From: Streptomyces sp. P3
GTDB lineage: Bacteria > Actinomycetota > Actinomycetes > Streptomycetales > Streptomycetaceae
Length of the DNA stretch: 64,000 nt
NCBI GenBank assembly: GCA_016893485.2
Contig: JAFEKX020000001.1
Location: 682,001-746,000, forward strand
Direction: 5' to 3'
In this document: piece after piece, positions 56,543 to 64,000 of the stretch
How the letters are laid out: every line of letters starts with the position of its first letter
Numbering within the stretch: the stretch's first letter is position 1
The notes under the pieces: model-generated
The model's input: only the letters and a program-made list of their open reading frames with translations
What the model was told of the DNA's origin: nothing
Database searches by the model: none
Program-made: the position numbers and the translations under genes

Positions 56543-57096
56543 GACGGTGTCTCCTCTGTCGGTGTTCGCAAGGCGGTGTACAGCAGTTCGGCCTGGTAGA
56601 GCGCCATGACCCGGTGGGCGATCGGGGTGGCCTGCTCCCGGGCTCGGGCCGGCTCCTGGTGTTCGACCTTGACGAGCCAGGCCGTGACGCAGTCGTGCAG
56701 CATCGCGCGCATCCGGTCCGTCATGTCGACGACGATGTCGCGGACGGCCGGGTTGGTGGTCGCCTCGCTCCAGGTCTGCACGCCGACCCGAGCCTCGGCC
56801 GGGTCGATCGCGGCGATCAGGCGGGCGAGCAGTTCGTCGGGGTCGGGCGGGGCGTCGGCAGCGGCGTACTCGCCGATGACATCGGCGCGCTTGGCGAGCA
56901 CCTCACGCGCGGCGACCCGGACGAGGTCGGCCTTGTTGCGGTAGTGCGCGTAGATCGAACCGGCCGAGAGACCGGACTCCGCGGTGATGTCGGCGATCGA
57001 GGTCCGCTCCAGCCCGTTACGGCTGAAGCAGCGCACGGCGGCGTCCGCGATCTGCGTACGCCGAAGTTCCTTGCGCGCGTCGGTGAGCCGAGGCAT
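56539..57096 (-). CDS. TetR family transcriptional regulator
   Basis: 185 residues: RKELRRTQIADAAVRCFSRN leads the HTH (TSIADITAESGLSAGSIYAHYRNKADLV). ATG 57096 follows GGGAGG. Its stop overlaps the start of the aldo/keto reductase gene, so regulator and enzyme share a message, and it likely represses its own operon through the dyad at 57123-57149. Frame intact. Confidence 0.9.
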   Translation of the reverse strand: MPRLTDARKELRRTQIADAAVRCFSRNGLERTSIADITAESGLSAGSIYAHYRNKADLVRVAAREVLAKRADVIGEYAAADAPPDPDELLARLIAAIDPAEARVGVQTWSEATTNPAVRDIVVDMTDRMRAMLHDCVTAWLVKVEHQEPARAREQATPIAHRVMALYQAELLYTALRTPTEETPS

Positions 57097-57122
57097 CACA
57101 CCTCCCGTAAAGAGAATTGCGG

Positions 57123-57149
57123 TTCTGCTTATGGGAGACGTTAGCAGAA
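57123..57149. promoter_or_regulatory. Dyad upstream of the TetR-AKR operon (inferred operator)
   Basis: TTCTGCT (57123-57129) and AGCAGAA (57143-57149) flank 13 bases in an AT-richer stretch just upstream of the TetR start. Position fits an autoregulatory TetR site. Confidence 0.5.
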
Positions 57150-57600
57150 TCGAGGTTTTGTTTGAGGCGGGTGCTTGCCGCACGAGCAGGCCCACCTCTA
57201 CGGCGAGGCCCGCCGGACTGGCCCGCCGTTGCGGCGATGCGACCACGGGCGCGGCTGCGGGCACGGGCACGGGCATCCTCGTCCCGGCTCAGTCCCGCAC
57301 GGCCGGGGCGTCGGCCCGCTCCTCGGATACTGGCGCACCCCCAAGACCCCGCCGTCGTCCCGCGGGCCCGCGCCCTGCTCAACGGCGGCGCCTTCCATCC
57401 TCCCCGACCGGTCCGAAGGCGACGCACACACCGTGCGGGACCCGCGGGCGGGCTGTCCCCGGTGCCGGAGACAGCCCGGGGTGGTCCCAACACCACCCCC
57501 ATACACACGGTTTGGCCGCACTGTCCTATCGCTGTGAGTCGGCCAGAGTCGTGGGTGTCGGCAGCTACGGCCGGCGGAATCGCGAACTGGGGGAAACAGC
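57150..57600. other. No supported gene
   Basis: About 450 bp upstream of the amidohydrolase. Only short hydrophilic frames occur, all without convincing starts. The last 60 bp carry a ribosome site for ATG 57601 (GGGGGAA). Confidence 0.4.
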
Positions 57601-59186
57601 ATGTCCCGAAGCGACAGTTGGGGCACAGCGCGGGGTGGCCCGACGAGGGTTCCTGGCCGGGGCCGCCGCCGTGACGGGTACGGCGCTGGTGAGCACGGCG
57701 TCCGCCGGCACGGCACGCGCGGTCGGGGCGAGGGCCGAAGTCGGCGCGGGTACCGGCCCGTTGGCGTTCACCCACGTCACCGTGATCGACGGTTCGGGAG
57801 CGCCCCCGGCCCCGGACATGACGGTCGTCGTCGAGGGCGGCCGCATCACCGCCCTCGCCCCCGGCGCGCGCATCCGGCCACGCCCCGGCACCCGCACGGT
57901 CGACCTGACCGGCAAGTACCTGATGCCGGGACTGATCGAGGCGCACACCCACAGCGACGGCCCGGAGACGGTGGTCCCGGCCCTGTACGCCCTCACCGGC
58001 GTCACCACGGTCCGGGAGATGCGGGGCGAGCCGGTCCACCACGCGTGGCGGCGGAAGATCCGCAGCGGTGAACTCCTCGGCCCCCGCTGGGTCATTGGCA
58101 GCCCCATCGTCGACGGCACACCCTCGCTGTGGGCGGCGGACGTCGGCCCGACCGTCGAGGTGGCCGACGCGGCCGAGGCCCGGCGCGCCGTACGACGGGT
58201 CAAGCGCGAGGGCGCGGACTTCGTCAAGGTGTACTCCCGCCTGTCCCGCGAGTCGTACTTCGCCATCGCGGACGAAGCCAGGCGCCAGGGTCTCCCCACC
58301 TCGGGCACTGCCCCGACACCGTACGGATCGCGGAGGCGAGCGCCGCCGGCCATCGCACCATCGAACATCTGCACGCGCTGCTCCTGGCCACCTCACGGCA
58401 CGAGAAGGAGATCCGGCGCCTCCTGGACGCCGTACGGATCGACCCGAGCGACCCCAGCAGCCTGTCCCGCTACCACAGTTGGTTCCAGCAGGTGCATCCC
58501 CTCGAATGGCGGGCGGTGCAGGGCTACGACCGGGGCCTGTCGGACGCCCTCTTCCGGAGCTTGGCGACCCACGGGACCACGGTCGTCCCCACGCTCAGCG
58601 TGCACCGCACGCTGGAGCTGCCCGACGACGTTCCGACCCGGGCCGAGGAGTGGAAGTACCTGCCCACCTGGCAGGTGGAGAGCTGGCCGGACCAGCTGGC
58701 GGCCCTCACCGGCGGGCGTACACCCGAGCAGAAGCGGCAGATCCGCGAGATCTACGCGCACCGGCTCCGGCTGGTGCGCGAGTTGCACGGCATGGGGTGC
58801 GGCTCGCGGCGGGCACCGACACCGGCACGGGATACCTCGTCCCCGGCTTCGCCCTCCACGACGAACTGGCGCTGCTCGCGTCGGCCGGCCTCACCCCGGC
58901 CGAGGTCCTGCACGCGGCCACGCAGGACGCGGCCCGCACCCTCGGCCTGTCCGACGTCGGCACGGTGGCCCGTGGCCAGGCCGCCGATCTGCTCGTCCTC
59001 GACGCCGACCCGCTGCGGGACATCCGCAACACCCGCAGCATCCATGGCGTGGTCGTCGACGGCAGGTGGATTCCGCCGGAGGAGCGCCGCCACCTGCTCG
59101 CGGTGGTGGAGAAGTCCGCCGCGCAGACCCCGCCGCCCGAGGAGGGGGCGGCCATGAAGGGTTGCGGCTGCGGCGGACACCCCTGA
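57601..59186 (+). CDS. Tat-exported amidohydrolase (frameshifted)
   Basis: The signal RRGFLAGAAAVTGTALV is a twin-arginine export signal. The mature part is an amidohydrolase/imidazolonepropionase-like metal hydrolase: LTGKYLMPGLIEAHTHSDG with the HxH ligands, DFVKVYSRLSRESYF with the bridging-lysine region, HRTIEHLHALL, GTDTGTGYLVPG with the late Asp, and the LGLSDVGTVARGQAADLLVLDADP end. Indels: one surplus or two missing bases near 57640, one G short near 58304 and near 58798. About 528 residues result. A start at GTG 57643 would avoid the first. The tail KGCGCGGHP is Cys-rich. Confidence 0.82.
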
Positions 59187-59387
59187 CCGTCCCCGACATC
59201 GGCATCAACTCGCCTGCGTGACCGGCATGTTGGTGGTGACAGCGAGGCATTGGCCTACGTCGGCTCACCACGCCCGTGCACCGCCCGGCTGGTTGTCAGT
59301 GCCGTGTGGCATCGTCTGCGCGCATGACCGGTGGCGGTGGCGATGTCCACCCCAGGGAGCAGATGCGCGCAACGACCGGAGGTCGTG

Positions 59388-60803
59388 ATGGACAACCGCA
59401 GCAGGGCTGTGCTGGAGGCCGGGGAGTCTCTCTTCGTGCAGTCCCTCGTCTCGCCGAACGGTGTGTACGCCTTGCAGCATCGGCGGGACGGGACGCTGGC
59501 GCTGCGGGACAACCGTGCCGACCGTGACGTGTGGCAGATCGGCAGACCGGTGTCGGCGCCCGGGGCGCTCACTCTGCTGACCGAGGGACTCCTCGTGTTG
59601 CAGGGGCCACCGGGGATTCCCGTGTGGTCCTCGGGCGGTGTCGACCGCCGGGTGTCCGCCGCGATGGTTCGTGACGACGGGCGGCTCGTCCTGGTGGATC
59701 CCGACGGGTGGGTGCGGTGGAGCCGCGACCCGGTGACCACGGCGGAGCTGGCGGCCCATCGGCCGGCGAGCGGGGACCGGTTGCGGCGGGGCGAGGTGCT
59801 GGCGGACTCCATCGTGTCGCCGGACGGCCGCTACACGCTGACCCACACCTCGGCCGGCAGAACCCTGCTCCACACGCCGGGTGACCACGGCACCGACCGG
59901 TCCGTCTGGGCGGGCACCGCAGGTGACGCCGGTGCGGCGCTCTCCCTCGGGACGGACGGGGTGCTGCGGGCGGGCACCGACTCGACGGTGTTGCAGCGAT
60001 GGACCGGCCGCTACGGGCTCGATCCGATGTCGGTCGTGGTCTCCGAGGTGGTCGTGCGCGACGCGGGTGACGTGGTGCTGCTGGGCGAGGACGGCACCGA
60101 GATCCATGCCGGCGGGACCGCCGCCGAGGAGGCCCGACTCACCGCGCTGCGGCGGGAGTTCGCGCGCCGGGAGGTGCTGGAGGCGGCCAAGCCGACCCGC
60201 CCAGCCGACAGCGGGTTGGCGACGGACTGGTTCGAACTGCTGGAGCTTTCCGGCCCTTTCACGATCACCTGGGTGCAACACGTCGCCGCACCGGAGGCGT
60301 TGCGGCGACTCGGCGCCGGTCCCGGGACGATCAGCGCGATGACCTACGAGGACGTCGACTCCGCCGCGTTCTCCGACCCTGACGGCGAGCCGGTCAAGTG
60401 CGCGCTGGCCGTGCCGATCGACGACTGGGTCATGCTGATCGAACCGGGCAGCATCGAGGGCATGGAGCGTGCGCGGCCCATGTCGGAGGGGACCCAGGCC
60501 CTCGTCTGGCACGAGGGCTTCGACGGCGAAGTCCTCTTCTCCTGGTACCGGGACGGCGAACCGGTCGCGGTGTACGAGGACGACGACCACGACCTCCTGT
60601 ACAGCGGCGAACCCGCCCCCGAAGGCACCGAGCCGGACGCGATGCTGCCGTTCATGAAGCAGATCGGCCTGGGCGTGTACCGCGAGGACGAGACCACCTT
60701 CCTTCCGCCGCCGCTGGAGATCGCCTGCCTGATAGCCGGCGTCACACCCAGGCCCGAGCACTTCGCTGGGACGCACCCGGGCGCGGTCTTCGGCACCTGG
60801 TGA
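59388..60803 (+). CDS. B-lectin-DUF6461 fusion protein
   Basis: 471 residues, intact. The first 230 residues are bulb-type (mannose-binding) lectin repeats: SLVSPNGVYALQHRRDGTLALRDN (51 residues in) and again SIVSPDGRYTLTHTSAGRTLL, each ending in a V-W-x-G/S strand. The C-terminal 180 residues (WFELLELSGPFTITWVQHVA, then LIEPGSIEGMERARPMSEGT, SWYRDGEPVAVYE) match DUF6461, a Streptomyces family of unknown function. No signal peptide, so a cytoplasmic lectin is implied. ATG 59388 follows GGAGG. Confidence 0.82.
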   Translation: MDNRSRAVLEAGESLFVQSLVSPNGVYALQHRRDGTLALRDNRADRDVWQIGRPVSAPGALTLLTEGLLVLQGPPGIPVWSSGGVDRRVSAAMVRDDGRLVLVDPDGWVRWSRDPVTTAELAAHRPASGDRLRRGEVLADSIVSPDGRYTLTHTSAGRTLLHTPGDHGTDRSVWAGTAGDAGAALSLGTDGVLRAGTDSTVLQRWTGRYGLDPMSVVVSEVVVRDAGDVVLLGEDGTEIHAGGTAAEEARLTALRREFARREVLEAAKPTRPADSGLATDWFELLELSGPFTITWVQHVAAPEALRRLGAGPGTISAMTYEDVDSAAFSDPDGEPVKCALAVPIDDWVMLIEPGSIEGMERARPMSEGTQALVWHEGFDGEVLFSWYRDGEPVAVYEDDDHDLLYSGEPAPEGTEPDAMLPFMKQIGLGVYREDETTFLPPPLEIACLIAGVTPRPEHFAGTHPGAVFGTW

Positions 60804-60848
60804 CTGAGAGGATCGCTGCCCAACCCCCGCGTTTCCCCCACCTGTTGA

Positions 60849-62821
60849 TCAGGCGCCATACACCTGGAACTCGGAGACCTGCCCGGCCGGCCAGCCGGTG
60901 TTCGCGGCGATGGTGAGCCGGACGTAGCGGGTGCTGACGGTGGACGGGAGGGTCAGGGTCGCGGTGTTGCCGGTCGCCGGGTCGAAGGTGCAGCCCGCCG
61001 GGGCGAGGAGCTGGGTGAATGTGCCGCCGTCCGGGCTGCCTTGGACCGAGATGGTCTGGGTGCGGGTGGCCCAGGCGGTGGCCGGGGGAGGCGGAGGACG
61101 ATCCGTTTGACGCCGGTGGAGGCGCCCAGGTCGACCTGGATCCACTGCGGGAAGGCGTTGTTGGCGGACTCCCAGTAGGTGTTGGTGTCGCCGTCGACCG
61201 CGTTGGCCGAGGAGTAGGTCTGGGTGTGGCTGCTCTCCGAAGTGGGGCGGCGCAGAGCCAGGTTGGTGGTGCTCGAGGGTGCGTCGGTGGTGGCGGTGAC
61301 CTGGTTGGAGGGCTGGGACACGTTGCCCGCGGCGTCGTAGGCGACGACGTCGAAGATGTACGCGGTGGACGCGCCAAGTCCCGTGACGGTGAAGGACGTT
61401 GAGCTGGTGGTGCCCACCTGGGTGCTGGTGGAGCCGGACACCCGGAGGACGCGGTAGCCGCTCACGGCGACGTTGTCGGTCGAGGTGTTCCAGTGCAGCG
61501 AGACGGAGTCACTGGTGTGTCCGGTGACGGTCAGGGTGCCCGGCGCGGTGGGCGGTGCGGTGTCGCCGCCGTTGCTGACCACCGGCTGGGTGGGGCGGGT
61601 CGGGGTCAGTGCGAGCTGGCCCTTGAGCATGCGGCCGCCGTCGCCGGTGAGGCGCAGGTAGTAGTCGGCGGAGCAGGCGGTGCCGTCCTCGTCGAGGGCG
61701 AGGAACCCGGAGTTGGTGGGCACCCAGGCCTGGGTCTCGGCGGTCTTGGCGATCTGGTTGCCCTCGTTGTACTCGTCGAACATGGAGATGTAGATGCCCT
61801 GCACCCCGGCCCGTACCGTGTTGTAGAACTGCCGCCACATGAAGTCGCCGTGCGCGCGCTGTCGCCCGGAGACGTCGCCGGGCAGGACGCAGGGCTGGTA
61901 GTCGATGCCGTTGGCGTTGCAGTCGGCCTGGTCGGGGACGGTGTAGGTGGTGTACGCGTTGTCGGCCTCGGCGATGGTGCCGATGGCGCCGACCATCCAG
62001 GGCGAGATCATGTTGAAGGCGTGGTAGACGCCGAGGAAGCCGGACTGGGAGCCGCCGGTGCCGGTGCGCCATTCACGCGGGACGCCGCCGATGACGTAAC
62101 ACCCTTGTCCCTTGAACCAGTTGACGACGTCGAGGCAGGCATCCGGGGTGAAGGGATGGTTGGGGTCGGCGAAGCCGAAGCCCCAGATGCAGACGACCGG
62201 CTTGCCGTTCTGCTTCGCGTACGTCGAACTCGCCGTGTGCGCGGACATCTTGTTGGTCCAGTCCGTCTTGATCTCGGACTGCATGTTCGTCCAGTTGGAG
62301 ACGTCGTACATGATGTAGAACTTCCGGCCGTACGACTCGGCGGCGGAGCGCACCTTGGTCGCCATGGCGTCGCGGGTGGGGCCCTCGCCGCCGGTGGGGT
62401 TGAAGCGTTGGAGCGCGGCGGTGTCGATGTTGTTCTGCTGCATCCACAGGAAGTGGGTGTTGACCGTCTGCTGGTCGTACGAGGAGAACAGGGTGGCGGG
62501 CTGACCGTTGCCGAGGGCGGCGTACGACGTCTGGTACGTGTTGGTGTAGTCGCGCATGTCGGGCCAGCACTTGATGCCGGTGTTGGTCGGGGACGGCGGC
62601 TGGCCCCAGTTCTGGGTCCAGTGCCACCAGCCGTTGATGGGCGCGCCGTCGCCGATGCAGGCGAACCAGCCCTGGTAGCCGACGGTGATCTTGCCGACGA
62701 CGTCGCCCGGCCCGCTGGCCGCCGACGCGGTGGGGGCGAGCACGGTCTCGGTGGCTCCCGCCGCTCCCACCGCGGTGGCCGCGACCGCGGCCCTCAGGAA
62801 GACTCTGCGTGTGACACCCAT
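60849..62821 (-). CDS. Secreted GH71/99-like glycosidase with FN3 and discoidin (CBM32) domains (one frameshift)
   Basis: A Tat signal (TRRVFLRAAVAATAVGAAG) precedes a glycosidase domain of the GH71/GH99-like type (residues about 37-415: VGYQGWFACIGDG, WKxD-like RDYTNTYQTSYAALGNGQPA, acidic active-site candidate MFDEYNEGNQI). An FN3 domain follows (PTAPGTLTVTGHTSDSVSLHW) and then a discoidin/F5-8C module (PTSESSHTQTYSSANAVDGD, NNAFPQWIQVDLGAS). The C run near 61093 is one base short; repaired length is 657 residues ending at TGA 60849. It probably degrades an external mannan, glucan or glycoprotein glycan. ATG 62821 follows AAAGGAG. Confidence 0.85.
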
Positions 62822-62886
62822 CTCGACTCCTTTCGGTGGCCGGTGCCGCCGGGCGCGGGTACGCCCGGCGGCACCGTCAGGTCAGG

Positions 62887-64000
62887 TCAGGTGTTCCAGA
62901 CCTGGAACTCGGAGAGCTGACCGGCCGGCCAGCCGTTGTTCGCCGTGATGTTGACCCGGAGGTATCGCTGCGTGCTCGCGGTGAAGGTGAGGGTGACCGT
63001 GTTGTTGGTGGTGGGGTCGAAGGTGTACGTCGCCGACGACTTGAGGGTGCTGAAGGTGGAGCCGTCGGTGCTGCCCGACAGGGACAGCGTCTGGTTGCGG
63101 GCGCCCCAGGTGGCGGGGAGCTGGAGGACGACGCGGCTCGCGCTCTGTGCGGAACCGAGGTCGACCTGCACCCACTGCGGGAAGGCGTTGTTGGCGCTCT
63201 CCCAGTAGGTGCCCTGGTTGCCGTCCGTCACGTTCGACGAGGCGTACACGTCGGCGTGGCTGGACTCGGTGGTGGCTGCGCCCGCGGCGAGGTTCCTGCT
63301 CACCGTTCCGGCGCCAACGCCCGTCAGCGCGACGGTGGTTGTGCCGTTCGACGCGTTGCTGGCGATGCTGAGATCACCGGCGCGGGTGCCGGACGCGGTG
63401 GGCCTGAAGGTGACGCTGACCGTGCAGGAGGCGTTCGCCGCGATCGACGAGCCGCAGGTGTTGGTCTGCCTGAAGTCGCCCGTGACGGTGATGCCGGAGA
63501 CGGTCGCGGCCGCGGTACCGGTGTTGGTCACCGTGACCGTCTTCGCGGCGCTGTCGGTGTTGAGCGCCTGGGTGGGATACGTCAGCGACGTCGGGTCGGC
63601 CGACAGGGTCGCCGGTGAGGAGCCGCCGCTGCTGGGGAACACCTCGAAGTCCGACAACTGGGCCGCGTTCCAGCCCGAGTTGGCGGTGATGTTGACCCGT
63701 ACGTATCGCGCCGTGGCGGCGTTGAAGGTGATGGTGACGGTGTTGTTGTTGGCGCTCGGGTCGAAGGTGTAGCCGGCCGAGGCCTTGATCGTGGAGAAGC
63801 TGGAGCCGTCCGTGGATCCCTGCACCGAAAGGGTCTCGGTACGGGCCGACCACGCCGTCGCCGGCGGGAGCTTGAGGACGACCTTGCCTACGCCGTAGTT
63901 CTGGCCGAGGTCGACCTGTGCCCACTGCGGGAACGAACCGAGGGTACCCTCCCAGTACGTCGAGGCGTCGGTGTCGGTGAGGTTCGAGGCGACGTAGGGG
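62887..64000 (-). CDS. Discoidin/choice-of-anchor-D domain secreted protein (5' end outside window)
   Basis: The frame is open to the window edge, so the start is missing. From the N-terminal side: a discoidin (CBM32) module (YVASNLTDTDASTYWEG, FPQWAQVDLGQ, TGSTDGSS-like end), an Ig-like ASPM-SPD2-Hydin or choice-of-anchor-D domain (LNTDSAAKTVTVTNTGTAAATV, CTVSVTFRPTASGT), then a second discoidin module (TTESSHADVYASSNVTDGNQ, NNAFPQWVQVDLGSAQS). These modules bind carbohydrates. The catalytic part, if any, is upstream. It stands 66 bp before the glycosidase gene on the same strand. Confidence 0.85.
   Translation of the reverse strand, partial: PYVASNLTDTDASTYWEGTLGSFPQWAQVDLGQNYGVGKVVLKLPPATAWSARTETLSVQGSTDGSSFSTIKASAGYTFDPSANNNTVTITFNAATARYVRVNITANSGWNAAQLSDFEVFPSSGGSSPATLSADPTSLTYPTQALNTDSAAKTVTVTNTGTAAATVSGITVTGDFRQTNTCGSSIAANASCTVSVTFRPTASGTRAGDLSIASNASNGTTTVALTGVGAGTVSRNLAAGAATTESSHADVYASSNVTDGNQGTYWESANNAFPQWVQVDLGSAQSASRVVLQLPATWGARNQTLSLSGSTDGSTFSTLKSSATYTFDPTTNNTVTLTFTASTQRYLRVNITANNGWPAGQLSEFQVWNT

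Noticed and set aside
57017..58396. A 459-codon minus-strand open frame
   Set aside because: It is antisense to the amidohydrolase gene and overlaps the TetR promoter; no family signature.
1..64000. CRISPR arrays, tRNA or rRNA genes, insertion sequences, prophage or integrase genes
   Set aside because: No regularly spaced repeats, no cloverleaf-type sequence with CCA-adjacent arms, no transposase or integrase motif were seen on either strand. The two repeats reported are a tandem pair and a single long-spaced dyad.

Overview
The window is about 64 kb of very GC-rich DNA with strong G/C third-position bias, GTG and TTG starts, GGAGG-type ribosome sites and actinomycete-specific families (mycothiol-dependent isomerase, ANTAR and SpoIIE signalling proteins, DUF5133, DUF6479, a gamma-butyrolactone receptor with an AfsA-type synthase). 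It is almost certainly Streptomyces chromosome, from an accessory, arm-like region: many regulators beside small catabolic or stress genes, no ribosomal or tRNA genes, no insertion sequence recognised.

The main caveat is sequence quality. About half of the genes read as a full-length family member only if one or a few bases are restored, and the lesion is nearly always a G or C run one base too short (examples near 2828, 3720, 9388, 11604, 11808, 14571, 25894, 28880, 41105, 51249, 52931). I annotate these as single genes and give the indel position. Genuinely decayed or truncated genes also occur (959-1866, 39989-40425, 45256-45420, 48345-48699).

Layout. 0-4 kb: tail of an MMPL transporter, a DUF5133 unit with a decayed partner, an ATP-dependent DNA ligase and an SDR enzyme divergent from its TetR regulator. 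5-10 kb: mycothiol-dependent isomerase, STAS antagonist, RsbW-like ATPase, methyltransferase and two alpha/beta hydrolases. 10.5-13 kb: a TPP-dependent oxidase-like enzyme and Dps. 13-24.3 kb: a dense signalling island with two MarR regulators around tandem SpoIIE-type phosphatases, a probable four-gene operon (receiver-phosphatase, CHASE3 kinase, receiver, PAS-ANTAR), a SigB/SigF-family sigma factor, a winged-helix regulator and a STAS-ANTAR protein. 24-30 kb: exopolyphosphatase, stand-alone LigD-type polymerase, DUF6479 protein, and a three-gene ABC importer preceded by a cobalamin riboswitch, so probably vitamin B12 or corrinoid uptake.

30-37 kb: XRE regulator, HSL esterase, cupin, TMEM175-like channel, an SDR/SnoaL unit divergent from a TetR gene with two visible operators, and a ScbR/AfsA gamma-butyrolactone pair. 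37.5-48.7 kb: a double-HTH MerR regulator divergent from an erythromycin esterase with a perfect operator between them, a DrrA-type ATPase without permease, phosphoketolase, universal stress protein, and an HxlR regulator divergent from an epoxide-hydrolase-like enzyme. 49-64 kb: MarR regulator, NCS1 permease with a cysteine-rich tail, beta-lactamase-fold hydrolase, metallophosphoesterase, a TetR/aldo-keto reductase/quinone reductase group, Tat-exported amidohydrolase, a lectin-DUF6461 fusion, and two secreted carbohydrate-active proteins with discoidin modules, the last cut by the window edge.
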